From the NCBI GenBank assembly GCA_022828105.1, contig JAJEJC010000008.1, positions 397,662-461,661 on the forward strand: 64,000 nucleotides of DNA. The letters are read 5' to 3'. The notes beneath the pieces are model-generated. The model was given only the letters and a program-made list of their open reading frames with translations, was not told where the DNA came from and did no database searches. Both the position numbers and the translations under genes were made by a program. Below, one piece after another: positions 41,475 through 54,410 of this stretch. The stretch is from Dehalococcoidia bacterium (GTDB taxonomy: Bacteria; Chloroflexota; Dehalococcoidia; Bin125). How positions within the stretch are numbered: position 1 is the first letter of the stretch; each line of letters starts with the position of its first letter.

Positions 41475-42430
41475 ACGCGGTGGACGACCCGGCCGCGACC
41501 GATCTCGCGGTGGTCGGCGCGATCGCGCTCGACGAGATCCACAGCCGCGCCGGAGACATCGATCAGCTACTCGGCGGCTCGGCGGTCTACGCATGCCTGG
41601 CCGCTTCATTGTTGACCACCTGCGCGCCGATCTCGGTGGTCGGCGACGACCTGGACCGCGGGCTGCTCCAGCCGCTGCACGATCGCGGCGTGCGCATGGA
41701 CAGCGTCATCGAGGCCGAAGGCCCCAACTTCCGCTGGGGCTGCCGCTACTCATCCTCGGGCGACGTTCGGGAAACGCTGTACACCCGCGCCGGCGTGTAC
41801 GACTCTGTGCCGGTCGTCGTCGCGCCCCAGCTGCGCCGCGCCCGCTACGTGCTCCTGACCGCAGGCAATCCCGAACAGAATCGGCGCGCCATGGAGCAAT
41901 TCATCGAACCCGAGCTCGTCGCCCTAGACACTATTGAACGCGAAGTCGCCGAGCGCCGGGACGAGTTCCGCGCCCAGATTCGCCACGCCGACCTGGTCAC
42001 GATCAACACCCTCGAAGCCGCGCACCTGATCCAGTGGCCCGGCAGCGACGACGATCCGGCGTTGGCCGAGGCCGCCTGGAACGAAATCCGTCGCATGGGA
42101 CCCCGTGTCTTTATCCTCAAGAAAGCCTCTCAAGGAGTGGAGGTCTTTCAGGGCGACCGCCGCACACTGATTGGCGCGGTGCCCAATCTGCGCGCGATCG
42201 ACCCGACCGGCGCGGGAGATTCCTTCGCCGGCGGACTGCTCAGCAGCCTGGCGCGCGGCGCGGACCTGATCGAAGCCGCAGTCTGGGGCTGCGCCGTCGC
42301 CTCGTTCGCGATCGAGCAATTCGGTACCGCAGGCCTGCTTCGAGCGTCCGCGCAGGACGTCTCGAGCCGCGCCGGCTCGATCACGGTCCGAGAATTGAAC
42401 GGTTCGACGCCGATCACGGAGACCAGTTAA
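41471..42430 (+). CDS. PfkB/ribokinase-family kinase, probable adenosine kinase
   Basis: 319 residues from a GTG in a GTGA overlap with mtnP. Substrate-side GGSAVYACLAASLL and the catalytic DPTGAGDSFAGGLL anion-hole/base motif are intact. The family covers sugars and nucleosides. Here it sits between enzymes that release adenosine (ahcY) and methylthioribose phosphate (mtnP), so adenosine kinase is the best guess; phosphorylation of a methylthioribose product is less likely because mtnP already yields the phosphate. Not biochemically proven. Confidence 0.85.
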   Translation: MNAVDDPAATDLAVVGAIALDEIHSRAGDIDQLLGGSAVYACLAASLLTTCAPISVVGDDLDRGLLQPLHDRGVRMDSVIEAEGPNFRWGCRYSSSGDVRETLYTRAGVYDSVPVVVAPQLRRARYVLLTAGNPEQNRRAMEQFIEPELVALDTIEREVAERRDEFRAQIRHADLVTINTLEAAHLIQWPGSDDDPALAEAAWNEIRRMGPRVFILKKASQGVEVFQGDRRTLIGAVPNLRAIDPTGAGDSFAGGLLSSLARGADLIEAAVWGCAVASFAIEQFGTAGLLRASAQDVSSRAGSITVRELNGSTPITETS

Positions 42431-42433
42431 CGT
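42428..42433 (+). promoter_or_regulatory. Leaderless-type -10 box (TAACGT) of the GNAT gene
   Basis: TAACGT overlaps the kinase stop codon and ends six bases before the ATG at 42440; no Shine-Dalgarno sequence. It would be an internal promoter of the cluster. Confidence 0.4.
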
Positions 42434-42439
42434 TGCCCC

Positions 42440-45809
<3,370 letters not shown>

Positions 45810-45864
45810 CGCCGGCACCGACTATTCGGTCGTTCCCACCCCTGCCTGATCGACCCTGATCGGC

Positions 45865-45889
45865 GAGCGACCACGGAATCCGGTCGCTC
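45865..45889. terminator. Hairpin between convergent metK and rpsI
   Basis: GAGCGACC and GGTCGCTC pair perfectly around a 9-base loop. Located between the two convergent transcription units, it can terminate both. Confidence 0.6.
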
Positions 45890-45915
45890 CAGAGCGTAGG
45901 TGTCCGCAACGCTGC

Positions 45916-46317
45916 CTAGCGCTTGGTGTACTGCGGCGCTTTGCGAGCGCGCTTGAGACCCGGCTTCTTGCGCTCCTTGGCGCGCGGATCGCGGGTCAGC
46001 ATTCCCGCCTGCCGCAGCGGACGCCGCAGCGTCTCATCGCTGGCCAACAGCGCTCTCGCGATGCCCAGCCGAATTGCTCCGGCCCAGCCATTCGTGCCGC
46101 CGCCGCTGCAGCGCACCATCGCCGAGAAGCTGTTCTGCATCCCCGTGTGGCGCAGCGGCTCCTCGATTAGACGCCGCTGTTCCGGGCGTTGGAACAACTC
46201 CTCCGCCGGTTTCCCGTTGACGGTGATCTGACCGTTCCCGGGGTACAGCCTGACCCGCGCGATCGCCGTCTTGCGGCGTCCCAACCCGTAGTAGTATTGG
46301 CCCGCTGCAGTCGTCAT
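45916..46317 (-). CDS. rpsI: 30S ribosomal protein S9
   Basis: 133 residues. YYYGLGRRKTAIARVRLYPG at the start and the KKPGLKRARKAPQYTKR tail, whose end contacts P-site tRNA, are typical. It is three bases after rplM and ends the long minus-strand ribosomal unit. Confidence 0.96.
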   Translation of the reverse strand: MTTAAGQYYYGLGRRKTAIARVRLYPGNGQITVNGKPAEELFQRPEQRRLIEEPLRHTGMQNSFSAMVRCSGGGTNGWAGAIRLGIARALLASDETLRRPLRQAGMLTRDPRAKERKKPGLKRARKAPQYTKR

Positions 46318-46320
46318 GGC

Positions 46321-46749
46321 TTACTCCGCTCCCTGTTCGGCAAGCTGGCCGGCGTGGGGATGATCGGCCCCGGCGTAGACACGCAAGTGCCGATACTGCG
46401 TGCGACCCAATGAGTTCTTCGGCAGCATCCCGCGCACCGCGTGTTCGATGACCCGCTCCGGCCGCTTGGCCAGCATCTCCTTGAGCGAGGTCTCCTTCAG
46501 GCTGCCCAGGTATCCCGAGTGCCGGTAGTAGATCTTCTGCTCAAGCTTCTTGCCGGTCACCGCGACCTTGCCGGCGTTGACGACGACGACGTAGTCGCCC
46601 ACGTCCTGCGACGGGTGAAAGACCGGCTTGTGCTTGCCGCGCAGCAATGTCGCGACCTGCGTCGCGACTCGGCCCAGGGGCCGATCTGCGGCATCGATCA
46701 CGTGCCATTGCCGCTCAACCTGGTGCGGCCCCAGTACGGTGGTCGTCAT
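46321..46749 (-). CDS. rplM: 50S ribosomal protein L13
   Basis: 142 residues, standard length. [38 protein letters not shown] and the [18 protein letters not shown] motif are the L13 signature. Pairs with rpsI as in most bacteria and lies 27 bases after truA. Confidence 0.97.
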   Translation of the reverse strand: MTTTVLGPHQVERQWHVIDAADRPLGRVATQVATLLRGKHKPVFHPSQDVGDYVVVVNAGKVAVTGKKLEQKIYYRHSGYLGSLKETSLKEMLAKRPERVIEHAVRGMLPKNSLGRTQYRHLRVYAGADHPHAGQLAEQGAE

Positions 46750-46776
46750 CCTGCATCCTCCCTCGCGTTGCCCTGC

Positions 46777-47586
46777 TCAGGTTGGTTCACTGATCTCTTG
46801 ATTCTCGTGCTCCGCCCCGTTGCCACAGGCAAACAGCGGCTGGCGGTACTCGACCTTGGTCAGCACGAGCCCACAGGCCGGCGCCGTCGGACCCATCGAT
46901 CCGGGCTCGGCCCGCTCGAACTCGCTCAGAAACTGCTCGGCGGGCTTGCGGCCGCGGGCGACTTCGCTGGCCGCTCCGACCATCCGCCGCACCTGGTGCT
47001 GCAGAAAGGCGTCGGCGCAGAACCGCATCGTCACCGACCCGCCGTGCGACTCCAGCGATGCTTCGCGCAGATTGCGCACGGTCGAACGTTCGCTGTTCGG
47101 CGGCGTAAACGGAGCGAAGTCGTGCTCGCCGACCAACGCCTGCAACACCTCGCGCGCGGCCCCAGCGTCGAACGGCGGGGACAGCACCCAGGCCTGCCGT
47201 TCCCACAACGGTTGCCGCTGGCGCGAGAGTCGAATTCGATACGTGTATGTGCGTGACACGGCATCGCGGCGCGGATCGAACTCGTCCGGCGCTGCGGCGA
47301 CGGCCTGCACGGCGATCGCGTCGGGCAGAAAGTGATTCAGACCGCGAACCCAGCGCTGCGCCGGCATCTCGGATTCCGTCCAGCGCGATACCCACGACGC
47401 CACCTGACCGCTGGCGTGCACGCCGGCGTCGGTGCGTCCCGCCATCGACACCGGCGTCGGAACGCCGGTCAATGACTGCAGCGCCTGTTGCAGCGCGCCC
47501 TGAACGGTTGGCTGATTCCGTTGCCATTGCGACCCTGCGAACTCCGTGCCCTCGTACTGCAGCAACAGCGCCCAACGCTGGCTCAC
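46777..47586 (-). CDS. truA: tRNA pseudouridine(38-40) synthase
   Basis: 269 residues. Catalytic Asp53 in the motif AGRTDAGVHASGQV; LLLQYEGTEFAGSQWQ at the N-terminus and FLQHQVRRMVGAASEVARG later are family motifs. It modifies tRNA anticodon-arm uridines. Located between rplQ and rplM, a common bacterial arrangement. Confidence 0.95.
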   Translation of the reverse strand: MSQRWALLLQYEGTEFAGSQWQRNQPTVQGALQQALQSLTGVPTPVSMAGRTDAGVHASGQVASWVSRWTESEMPAQRWVRGLNHFLPDAIAVQAVAAAPDEFDPRRDAVSRTYTYRIRLSRQRQPLWERQAWVLSPPFDAGAAREVLQALVGEHDFAPFTPPNSERSTVRNLREASLESHGGSVTMRFCADAFLQHQVRRMVGAASEVARGRKPAEQFLSEFERAEPGSMGPTAPACGLVLTKVEYRQPLFACGNGAEHENQEISEPT

Positions 47587-47601
47587 GTGACCGTTCCGCG
47601 T

Positions 47602-48003
47602 CTACTCTTCCGAGCCTGCTTCGTCGTCCTCGACGACGACCGGGGCGGCCCGCTCAACGAGTTCGATATGCGCCATCAGGGCGCCGTCGCCGCGCCGCGG
47701 CCCCAGCTTGATGATTCGCGTGTAGCCCCCGTTGCGCTCCGCAAAGCGCGGGGCGATCTCGTCGAACAGCGTGCGCAACACCTTGCGGTCGGTGAGCACC
47801 GCGCCGGCCTGCCGCCGTGAGTGCAGGTCGCCCCGCTTGCCGAGCGTGATCATTCGCTCCGCGACCGGACGAATCGACTTGGCCTTTGCCTCGGTCGTCA
47901 CGATCGCTTCGTGACGCAGCAGATCGGTGACCTGGTTGCGCACCAGCGCCGAGCGATGAGATCGGCTGCGACTCAGCGCGCGCCCGCTCTTTCGATGCCG
48001 CAT
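47602..48003 (-). CDS. rplQ: 50S ribosomal protein L17
   Basis: 133 residues. [20 protein letters not shown] and [20 protein letters not shown] are typical. The last 15 residues ([12 protein letters not shown]) form an acidic tail not found in most L17 proteins. 83 bases separate it from rpoA. Confidence 0.95.
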   Translation of the reverse strand: MRHRKSGRALSRSRSHRSALVRNQVTDLLRHEAIVTTEAKAKSIRPVAERMITLGKRGDLHSRRQAGAVLTDRKVLRTLFDEIAPRFAERNGGYTRIIKLGPRRGDGALMAHIELVERAAPVVVEDDEAGSEE

Positions 48004-48086
48004 CCGTTCAACCCTTCATTCCTGTTCAACCGACTGCGGCCTCAGACCGCGCTGCCCCACACTCGGTTGAACACGGTCGCGTTCCG

Positions 48087-49256
48087 TTACTCTTCGACCC
48101 CGCTGCCCGCTTCGCGCAGCGCTTCCAGCAGGGCGGCGCCGAGCGATCCGGTGATCTCGGGATCCTCTTCGCTCTGTCCAACCTGCTCGGACTCTTCGGT
48201 CTCGGCCGAACTCAGCGTCGGCGGCGCCGATGTCTCATCCTGCGGCGGAGGCAGCTTGGTCAGCGCCTCGTCGCTGCTCGGCGCAAAGACGCCGTCGCGC
48301 GCCCGCCGGACCCGAGCGTCATCCTCGTCGATCAGTTGCATCTCCAGCAGCTTGTCGATCAGCTCGATGTACGACTTCTCGCCGAAGTTGCGCAGCGTCA
48401 ACAGCTCGTCGTCGCTTTTCTCGAGAATCTGTCCAACCAGCATCAACCCGCTGCGCTTCAGGCAATTGTGGGCCCGGACCGAGAGTTGCAACTCCTCGAT
48501 CGGCATGTCGTACTGCTCGGCGGTCAGTCCGACCCGCGCGTGAGCGGGAAGCTGCCGCGTCGTGATCGGCTGGCCCATCGTCTCGAACAGTTCCAACTCG
48601 GTCCTCAACGACCGCGCCGCCGATTGCACCGCGTCGACACCCGAAATCGTGCCGTCGGTCCACACCTCGATCAGGAGCTGTTCGTACTCGCTGCCGCGTC
48701 CGCCGGAAGCGGGCAGCACCTCGTACGACACCTTGCGCACCGGAGTGAACACCGCATCGAGGGGAATCAGACCCAGCAGGTGCTCCCCGTTCTTGTTCTG
48801 TTCCGACGGTCGGAAGCCGAATCCGGTCTCGACGTCCATGACCACGTCGAGCTTGCCCTCGTCGCTGTCCAGCGTGGCCAGGTAGAGATCCGGATTGACG
48901 ATCTTGTAGTCGCCCGGCACCTCGATGTCGCCGGCCGTCACTTCCTTCGCGCCGCTGATGTTGAGGTGCATCTCCGCGGGACGGTCGGCGATCGCGTGAA
49001 TCCGGATCTCGCGGAGGTTGAGCAGGAACTCCGTCGTGTCTTCCTTCATTTGCGGAATCGTCGAGAACTCGTGCTGGACCTGATCGATCCGTACGGATGT
49101 GATCGCCGCGCCGCGGATGCCGCTCAGCAGGACCCGCCTGAGCGCGTTGCCCTGCGTGTGCGCGAACCCTCGCGTGAGCGGCTCGACCGCGATCCGAACG
49201 TAGTCGCCGCGTTCTTCCTCAATCGAGAGCTGGGGAGTTTCGGTAGCCAGGATCAC
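48087..49256 (-). CDS. rpoA: RNA polymerase subunit alpha with long acidic C-terminal tail
   Basis: 389 residues against about 315-330 usually. The N-terminal assembly domain (1 to about 235) has RGFAHTQGNALRRVLLSGI. The C-terminal domain (about 251-305, LSVRAHNCLKRSGLMLVGQI) has the DNA-contact Arg at about 261. Residues about 306-389 are an extra acidic tail rich in Glu, Ser and Pro with a terminal helix (LGAALLEALREAG). The tail is part of one uninterrupted frame. Function of the tail unknown. Confidence 0.96.
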   Translation of the reverse strand: MILATETPQLSIEEERGDYVRIAVEPLTRGFAHTQGNALRRVLLSGIRGAAITSVRIDQVQHEFSTIPQMKEDTTEFLLNLREIRIHAIADRPAEMHLNISGAKEVTAGDIEVPGDYKIVNPDLYLATLDSDEGKLDVVMDVETGFGFRPSEQNKNGEHLLGLIPLDAVFTPVRKVSYEVLPASGGRGSEYEQLLIEVWTDGTISGVDAVQSAARSLRTELELFETMGQPITTRQLPAHARVGLTAEQYDMPIEELQLSVRAHNCLKRSGLMLVGQILEKSDDELLTLRNFGEKSYIELIDKLLEMQLIDEDDARVRRARDGVFAPSSDEALTKLPPPQDETSAPPTLSSAETEESEQVGQSEEDPEITGSLGAALLEALREAGSGVEE

Positions 49257-49301
49257 GTTGTTGCGTCCCTCCCTGGGACTGTGGGGTGCTGCGCGCCGAA
49301 G

Positions 49302-49928
49302 TTAGCGCGAGTAGTACTCGACGATCGCGTTCTCGTCGACTCGCATGTCCAGGTCTTCTCGGGCTGGTACGGCAGTCAACTCACCTTCCAGTTGAATCGG
49401 ATCGATGCGCAACCAGCCGGGCACCTCGCGAGAACCTTGCCAGGTGCGCGCCATCTCGTAGAACTTGCTGTTTCGCCCTCGATCGGTCCAGCCGATCTTG
49501 TCGCCAATCCGGGTCTCAATCGAAGGCACGTCCGCCTTCTTGCCGTTGAGCGTGATGTGACCATGCCGCACCAGTTGGCGCGCCTGCGCCCGCGATTCTG
49601 CGATGCCCAGCCGGTAGACCACGTTGTCGAACCGCAACTCGAGCATCTGCAGGAGATTCTCGCCCGTTGCGCCCGGACGTCGATTGGCCTCACTGAACAT
49701 GCGCCGGAACTGTCGCTCGAGCACGCCGTAGGTTTTGCGAACCTTCTGCTTTTCCTTCACCTGTTCCCCGTAGTCGGAGATCTTGCGGCGCCGAGGCGAC
49801 CGCTGGCCGGGCGGTTGATTGCGGCGCTCGATCGCGCACTTGGGACCAACGCAGCGTTCGCCCTTCAGCATCAGCTTCTCGCCTGCCCGTCGGCAGATGC
49901 GGCAGACCGGTCCGGTATATCGAGCCAT
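49302..49928 (-). CDS. rpsD: 30S ribosomal protein S4, zinc-type
   Basis: 208 residues. Cys9, Cys12, Cys26 and Cys31 (CRICRRAG, KGERCVGPKC) make this the C+ form that should bind zinc. The S4 RNA-binding motif RLGIAESRAQARQLVRHGHI is present. Primary 16S binder and assembly protein. Confidence 0.97.
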   Translation of the reverse strand: MARYTGPVCRICRRAGEKLMLKGERCVGPKCAIERRNQPPGQRSPRRRKISDYGEQVKEKQKVRKTYGVLERQFRRMFSEANRRPGATGENLLQMLELRFDNVVYRLGIAESRAQARQLVRHGHITLNGKKADVPSIETRIGDKIGWTDRGRNSKFYEMARTWQGSREVPGWLRIDPIQLEGELTAVPAREDLDMRVDENAIVEYYSR

Positions 49929-49987
49929 GCGCGTATCTCTTTCTGAAACCCGTCGCGTCGAGCGTGCTGCTCGGTTACTGATCGCGG

Positions 49988-50386
49988 TTAGACGCGCCGC
50001 CGCTTGCGCGGCCGGCAGCCGTTATGAGGAATCGGCGTCACATCGCGAATCGAGAGCAGCGTCAGGCCCTGGGCCTGCAGCGCACGGACCGCCGATTCGC
50101 GTCCCTGGCCCGGGCCTTTGACATACACGTCGACCTGTCGCATCCCGTGACTCATCGCCTTCTGTGCCGCGTCTTCAGCCGCGAGTTGCGCCGCAAACGG
50201 TGTGCCCTTGCGAGAGCCGCGTGTCGCCGACGTGCTCCCCGCCGAAGCCCAGGCAACCGGGTTCCCCGCCAGGTCGGTCATCGTGATGATCGTGTTGTTG
50301 TAGGTCGACTGGATGTACGCGCGGCCGTGCGGCACATTCTTGCGCTCACGCCGCCGACGCGCCCGTTCTCGTCGTTGTGTGCTCAT
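49988..50386 (-). CDS. rpsK: 30S ribosomal protein S11
   Basis: 132 residues. [20 protein letters not shown], the [18 protein letters not shown] segment and the closing [12 protein letters not shown] are diagnostic. Basic N-terminus slightly extended. Between rpsM and rpsD as usual. Confidence 0.97.
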   Translation of the reverse strand: MSTQRRERARRRRERKNVPHGRAYIQSTYNNTIITMTDLAGNPVAWASAGSTSATRGSRKGTPFAAQLAAEDAAQKAMSHGMRQVDVYVKGPGQGRESAVRALQAQGLTLLSIRDVTPIPHNGCRPRKRRRV

Positions 50387-50443
50387 CCCATTCCCTTCTC
50401 GTCAGCGCTGCGCCGACTGCGGCGAGCGCCTCACCGCGTGGCG

Positions 50444-50824
50444 TTAGCGCTTGACCGCGCGGCGCCGGCCGGCGACCGTCTTCTTGGCCCCGCGTCGCGT
50501 GCGCGCGTTGGTGCGTGTGCGCTGACCGTGCATCGGCAGATTGCGCCGGTGCCGTTGGCCGCGATAGCAGTTGATGTCAATCAGTCGCTGGACGTTGCCG
50601 CGGACCACGCGCCGCAGGTCGCCCTCGACCAGGTAGTCGCGATCGACCACCTCGCGGATCCGAGCCAGGTCGGCGTCGGACAGCTCGCGGATACGAGACT
50701 CGGGATCGATGTTCGCCTTGTCCACGATCTCTTTCGCCCGCGTCGCGCCGATGCCGTAGATGTAGCGCAGCGCGTAGGGCGCCTTCTTGTTGTCGGGGAC
50801 GTCCACGCCCGAGATTCTCGCCAT
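50444..50824 (-). CDS. rpsM: 30S ribosomal protein S13
   Basis: 126 residues. MARISGVDVPDNKKAPYALR, YGIGATRAKEIV and GQRHRRNLPMHGQRTRTNAR are the S13 pattern. Only 33 bases separate it from infA, so the rpmJ gene that often sits here is absent. Confidence 0.97.
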   Translation of the reverse strand: MARISGVDVPDNKKAPYALRYIYGIGATRAKEIVDKANIDPESRIRELSDADLARIREVVDRDYLVEGDLRRVVRGNVQRLIDINCYRGQRHRRNLPMHGQRTRTNARTRRGAKKTVAGRRRAVKR

Positions 50825-50857
50825 CCGTCCAGTCCTCTCGCCCTAGTCCGCAGTCGG

Positions 50858-51142
50858 TCAGCTCTTGAATCGATACACGACCCGGCCACGGGTCAGGTCG
50901 TACTCCGATAGCTCAACCAGCACTCGATCCCCGCGCAGGACTCGGATGTGATGCTGTCGCATCTTTCCCGCCAGATGCGCCAGCACCTCGTGACCGTTGG
51001 GAAGCTCGACTCGGAATGTCGCGTTCGGCAACAGTTCCTTGACGACGCCTTCGACTTCGATCTTGTCCTGCTTCGGTGGCGGCGAAGGTGACGCTGCGCG
51101 CCGATCTCGCCGTCCCGATCTCGTGTTCCGATTTCTCGCCAC
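50858..51142 (-). CDS. infA: Translation initiation factor IF-1 with N-terminal extension
   Basis: 94 residues against about 72 usually. The OB-fold core [39 protein letters not shown] and [11 protein letters not shown] is normal. About 22 extra residues at the N-terminus are basic and Pro/Ser-rich ([13 protein letters not shown]). The GTG start at 51140-51142 is the only one in frame before the core. Follows map in the operon. Confidence 0.93.
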   Translation of the reverse strand: MARNRNTRSGRRDRRAASPSPPPKQDKIEVEGVVKELLPNATFRVELPNGHEVLAHLAGKMRQHHIRVLRGDRVLVELSEYDLTRGRVVYRFKS

Positions 51143-51171
51143 CGAACCCCCGTTGCTTGTTTCTTGCCTGC

Positions 51172-51945
51172 TCAGGCCTGGGTCAGAATCTCCGCCGGCC
51201 CGTCCGGCCGAAGCACAACCGTATGCTCAAAGTGAGCCGACAGACTGCCGTCTGCGGTCACCACGGTCCAGCCGTCGTCCAGCACGGCGGTCGCCGGATC
51301 GCCAATCGTCGCCATCGGCTCAAGGGCAACGACCATCCCGCGGCGCATGGTCATTCCGGAGCCGTGCCGACCATAGTTGGGCATGCTCGGCGGCTCGTGC
51401 ATGTCACGACCGACGCCATGCCCCACATATCCTCGGACCACTCCGTAACCTGCTGATTCTATCACTTCCTGAATCGCCGCTCCGATATCACCTTTACGTA
51501 CACCCACGCGAGCGGCCGATATGCCCGCGGCCAGCGACTCCGAGGTCACGTCCAGCAACCGCCGCGCCTCGGGCGAGATCGTCCCCACGCCCTCCGTCCG
51601 CGCCGAGTCGCCGACCCAACCGTCGATGGTCGCGCCCAGGTCGATGGAGAGAATGTCGCCCTCCTCCAGCACCCGATCCGTTGCGAAGCCGTGCACGATT
51701 TCGTCGTTCACCGACGCGCAGATCGTGTGCGGGAATCCCTGGTAACCCAGGAACGTCGGGATCACGTCCAGCCGTCCGAACTTTTCCAGCACGTAGCGGT
51801 CCAGCTCCGATAGTTTGCGGCCCGGCTTGACCATCTCAAACAGCTCGTTCAACGTCTCGCCGACCATCTGCCCGGCAGGGCGCATCCGGTCGATCTCATC
51901 CTCGGTCTTGAGGATCACCTGTCGTGGTCGCTGCCCGTTCGCCAT
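51172..51945 (-). CDS. map: Methionine aminopeptidase, type I
   Basis: 257 residues. Metal ligands are in [15 protein letters not shown] (two Asp), [12 protein letters not shown] (His) and the later VALEPMA and EHTVV Glu residues. [10 protein letters not shown] gives the conserved substrate His. It removes initiator Met during translation. Located between adk and infA as in many Gram-positive-like operons. Confidence 0.96.
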   Translation of the reverse strand: MANGQRPRQVILKTEDEIDRMRPAGQMVGETLNELFEMVKPGRKLSELDRYVLEKFGRLDVIPTFLGYQGFPHTICASVNDEIVHGFATDRVLEEGDILSIDLGATIDGWVGDSARTEGVGTISPEARRLLDVTSESLAAGISAARVGVRKGDIGAAIQEVIESAGYGVVRGYVGHGVGRDMHEPPSMPNYGRHGSGMTMRRGMVVALEPMATIGDPATAVLDDGWTVVTADGSLSAHFEHTVVLRPDGPAEILTQA

Positions 51946-51984
51946 CTAAAGTCGTTCCGATTCCAGTGCTTCCGGCGCTGCTCG

Positions 51985-52635
51985 CTAGCTGCCTACCGCT
52001 TCGAGCGCCGAGAGCAAGTCCTGACCCACGGCTTCGGGCGACTGCTCGCCGTTCACCGTCGAGAGTTTGCCAGCCGCCGTGTAGTAGGCCACCAGCGGCT
52101 CGGTCTGATCCGCATACACCTGGAGCCGATTCGCAATCGCCTCCGGCTTGTCGTCGTCGCGCTGAATCATGTTGACCCGATCGCAACAGGGCTTCGACTC
52201 ATCCGGCGGATTGAAGACCTGGTGAAACACGCTGCCGCACGTAGAGCAACTCACGCGTCCACCGAGGCGTCGCGTGATCTCCTCGTTCGAGACGTCGATC
52301 AGCACCGTGACGGCGATCTCTTCGCCCTGACCCGTCAGCGCCTCGTCCAGCGCCCTGGCCTGCTCGACCGTTCGCGGAAACCCGTCGAAGAGGCAGCCGA
52401 CGCGCGCGTCTTCGCGGCCGATCCGCTCCAGCAGCATGCCAATCGTGACATCGTCCGGCACCAGCTCGCCCGCGTCCATGTAAGTCTTGGCCAGGTTGCC
52501 CAGTTCGGTCCCGTTGCGCAGGTTCTCGCGGAACATGTCGCCGGTCGAGAGGTGCAGCAGACCCGTCCGCTCGGCGGTCTGCACGGCTTGCGTGCCTTTG
52601 CCCGCGCCAGGCGGTCCCAGCAGAATGACGTACAT
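51985..52635 (-). CDS. adk: Adenylate kinase, zinc-lid type
   Basis: 216 residues from ATG 52633-52635, which has GAGG eight bases upstream; an ATG eight codons earlier lacks homology. P-loop GPPGAGKGTQ, LSTGDMFRENL, DGFPRT and the LID domain CSTCGSVFHQVFNPP with later CCD are seen. Three Cys plus Asp should bind zinc. It interconverts AMP, ATP and ADP and directly follows secY. Confidence 0.95.
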   Translation of the reverse strand: MYVILLGPPGAGKGTQAVQTAERTGLLHLSTGDMFRENLRNGTELGNLAKTYMDAGELVPDDVTIGMLLERIGREDARVGCLFDGFPRTVEQARALDEALTGQGEEIAVTVLIDVSNEEITRRLGGRVSCSTCGSVFHQVFNPPDESKPCCDRVNMIQRDDDKPEAIANRLQVYADQTEPLVAYYTAAGKLSTVNGEQSPEAVGQDLLSALEAVGS

Positions 52636-52661
52636 GGTCCGACCCTCGGTGTCTGACATGG

Positions 52662-54410
52662 CTAGCGAATGAACCCTTCGTAGTTGCGCATCAACAGTTG
52701 CGCTTCAATCTGCCGCATCGTGTCCAGCGCGACCCCAACGACGATCAGCAGACCGGTCGACGAGATCGTCAGCGCCGTTGAGTCGGGAATGAACTCCGTC
52801 GCCAGGAACGGCACCACCGCGACAAAGCCCAGGAACAACGCTCCCGCCCACGTGATCCGGGCCAGGACCCGGTTGATGTAATCCTGCGTGGGCCGTCCCG
52901 GCCTGATGCCGGGGATGAATCCGCCCTGCTTCTGCAGGTTCTCGGCCAGATTCTGCTGCTGGAACGTGACGAACGTGTAGAAGAACGTGAATCCCACGAC
53001 CAGCACAAACGACAGCGCCCAATAGGCCGGACGGCCGGGTGAGAGATTCAACTGCACCCAGTCTGCGACTCGGATGATCCAGCCCGGACGTTCGCCCAGG
53101 GTCTGACCTTCCGCGATGTCCGGAGTCAACGGATTGTCGGGAGGATCCTCGTGGGTCTTGATCTCCGAGACCGCAATGAAGTTGCCGTCCCGATCAGCGA
53201 GACGGATCGGATCCTCTGATATCTCGTTGGCATCAATCCGCCACGCGTGGAGCGTCTCCTGCGTCGTCTGAATCGTGGTCGTTTCCACCTGGGTCAGGAC
53301 ATTCGCGTCGGAGTTCGAGTTGATTCGATCTAGCAGCGACTGGAAGGTGTCATCTTCCTTGTCCCACTCGATGATGCCCTCGTTGACCGTGAACTCGCCC
53401 GAGTCGTCCAGATCCGGCAACAACGTGGCCAGCGGCTGTTCAACGTCATCGCGCGTGAACGGCACTTCCACCGCCACCTGAGTCTGCGCTTCCTCGCCCG
53501 CCGCCCCGGTCACCCAACCCGCCAGCACCGACGGGAAGATGATGATCGAAAACGCGAAGATCAGCGGAATCATGCCGGCCGAATTGACCCGTAAGGGTAT
53601 GTAGGACTGACCGCTCTGGCGGTACATCCTCCCCCCTCGGAACACGGAGCGGGCATATTGGACGGGAATACGCCGCTGCGCCTCCTGAAAGAACACGATC
53701 AGCGCGACCAGCGCAATCGCAATCGCGATCACCACGGCAATGCCCGACCAGCCGATATCGGACAGCCGCACCGAGTTGAACAGGGTCGGGAAACTGGCCA
53801 CGATTCCGGCGAAGATGATCAGCGATATGCCGTTGCCGACGCCCTTCTCCGTGATCAGTTCGCCCAGCCAGATCAGGAACATCGTGCCCGCGGTCATCGT
53901 CATCAGGGCGGAGATCGTGGGCAGCCACTCCTCGGCTCCGAAGCCGATGCCCGTAATCGCGCGGGCGTTCTCGAGCAGCAGCAGCTGACCGTAGCCCTGC
54001 ACCAGCGACATCGGTACGGCCAACCAATAGGTATAGAGCTGGATCCGATTGCGCCCCGACTCTCCCTCTTGCGCCAGGGCCTGGAGTCGCGGCACGACCG
54101 GCTGCATGAGGTTCATCACGATCGATGCCGTGATGTACGGATAGACGCCCAGCGCCACGATCGACAGGTTGTCCAGACCACCGCCGGAGAACAGGTTGAG
54201 GAAGCCCAGCACCGGATTGTTATCCAGCGCATTCTCGAGCTGGGTCTTGTTGATGTCGGGAATCGGGACGTGCGCGACCAGCCGGAACACGACCAGCATG
54301 GCCAGGGTGAAGGCGACTTTCTGGCGAACGTCCGGCTGACGCCAGGCGTCGACCAGGGCCTGCAGCAGCTTAGGCCTGGTCGGCCCCGCTGCTGTCTGGG
54401 CTCTCTGCAT
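52662..54410 (-). CDS. secY: Protein translocase SecY with large extracytoplasmic insert
   Basis: 582 residues against about 420-440 usually. The ten-helix channel is intact: FRLVAHVPIPDINK, ALGVYPYITASIVMN (plug/TM2), GNGISLIIFAGI (TM5) and FIPGIRPGRPTQDYI with RNYEGFIR at the end. Residues about 304-445, between TM7 (IPLIFAFSIIIFPSVLAGW) and TM8 (WALSFVLVVGFTFFYT), are an added soluble acidic domain on the outer face. The start overlaps rplO by 41 bases; GAGGTGATCA before the ATG supports it, and no later start is in frame before the conserved N-terminus. Confidence 0.95.
   Translation of the reverse strand: MQRAQTAAGPTRPKLLQALVDAWRQPDVRQKVAFTLAMLVVFRLVAHVPIPDINKTQLENALDNNPVLGFLNLFSGGGLDNLSIVALGVYPYITASIVMNLMQPVVPRLQALAQEGESGRNRIQLYTYWLAVPMSLVQGYGQLLLLENARAITGIGFGAEEWLPTISALMTMTAGTMFLIWLGELITEKGVGNGISLIIFAGIVASFPTLFNSVRLSDIGWSGIAVVIAIAIALVALIVFFQEAQRRIPVQYARSVFRGGRMYRQSGQSYIPLRVNSAGMIPLIFAFSIIIFPSVLAGWVTGAAGEEAQTQVAVEVPFTRDDVEQPLATLLPDLDDSGEFTVNEGIIEWDKEDDTFQSLLDRINSNSDANVLTQVETTTIQTTQETLHAWRIDANEISEDPIRLADRDGNFIAVSEIKTHEDPPDNPLTPDIAEGQTLGERPGWIIRVADWVQLNLSPGRPAYWALSFVLVVGFTFFYTFVTFQQQNLAENLQKQGGFIPGIRPGRPTQDYINRVLARITWAGALFLGFVAVVPFLATEFIPDSTALTISSTGLLIVVGVALDTMRQIEAQLLMRNYEGFIR
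53076..53501 (-). other. SecY P4-loop insert resembling a flagellin/FliD IN motif
   Basis: Codes for SecY residues about 304-445. Within it, about 336-418 reads as a beta strand (GEFTVNEGIIEW), a helix typical of IN motifs (DDTFQSLLDRINSNSDANV), a strand segment and DPIRLADRDGNFIAVSEI, the order seen in flagellin hook IN and FliD-type repeats. The similarity is by eye. Confidence 0.55.
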
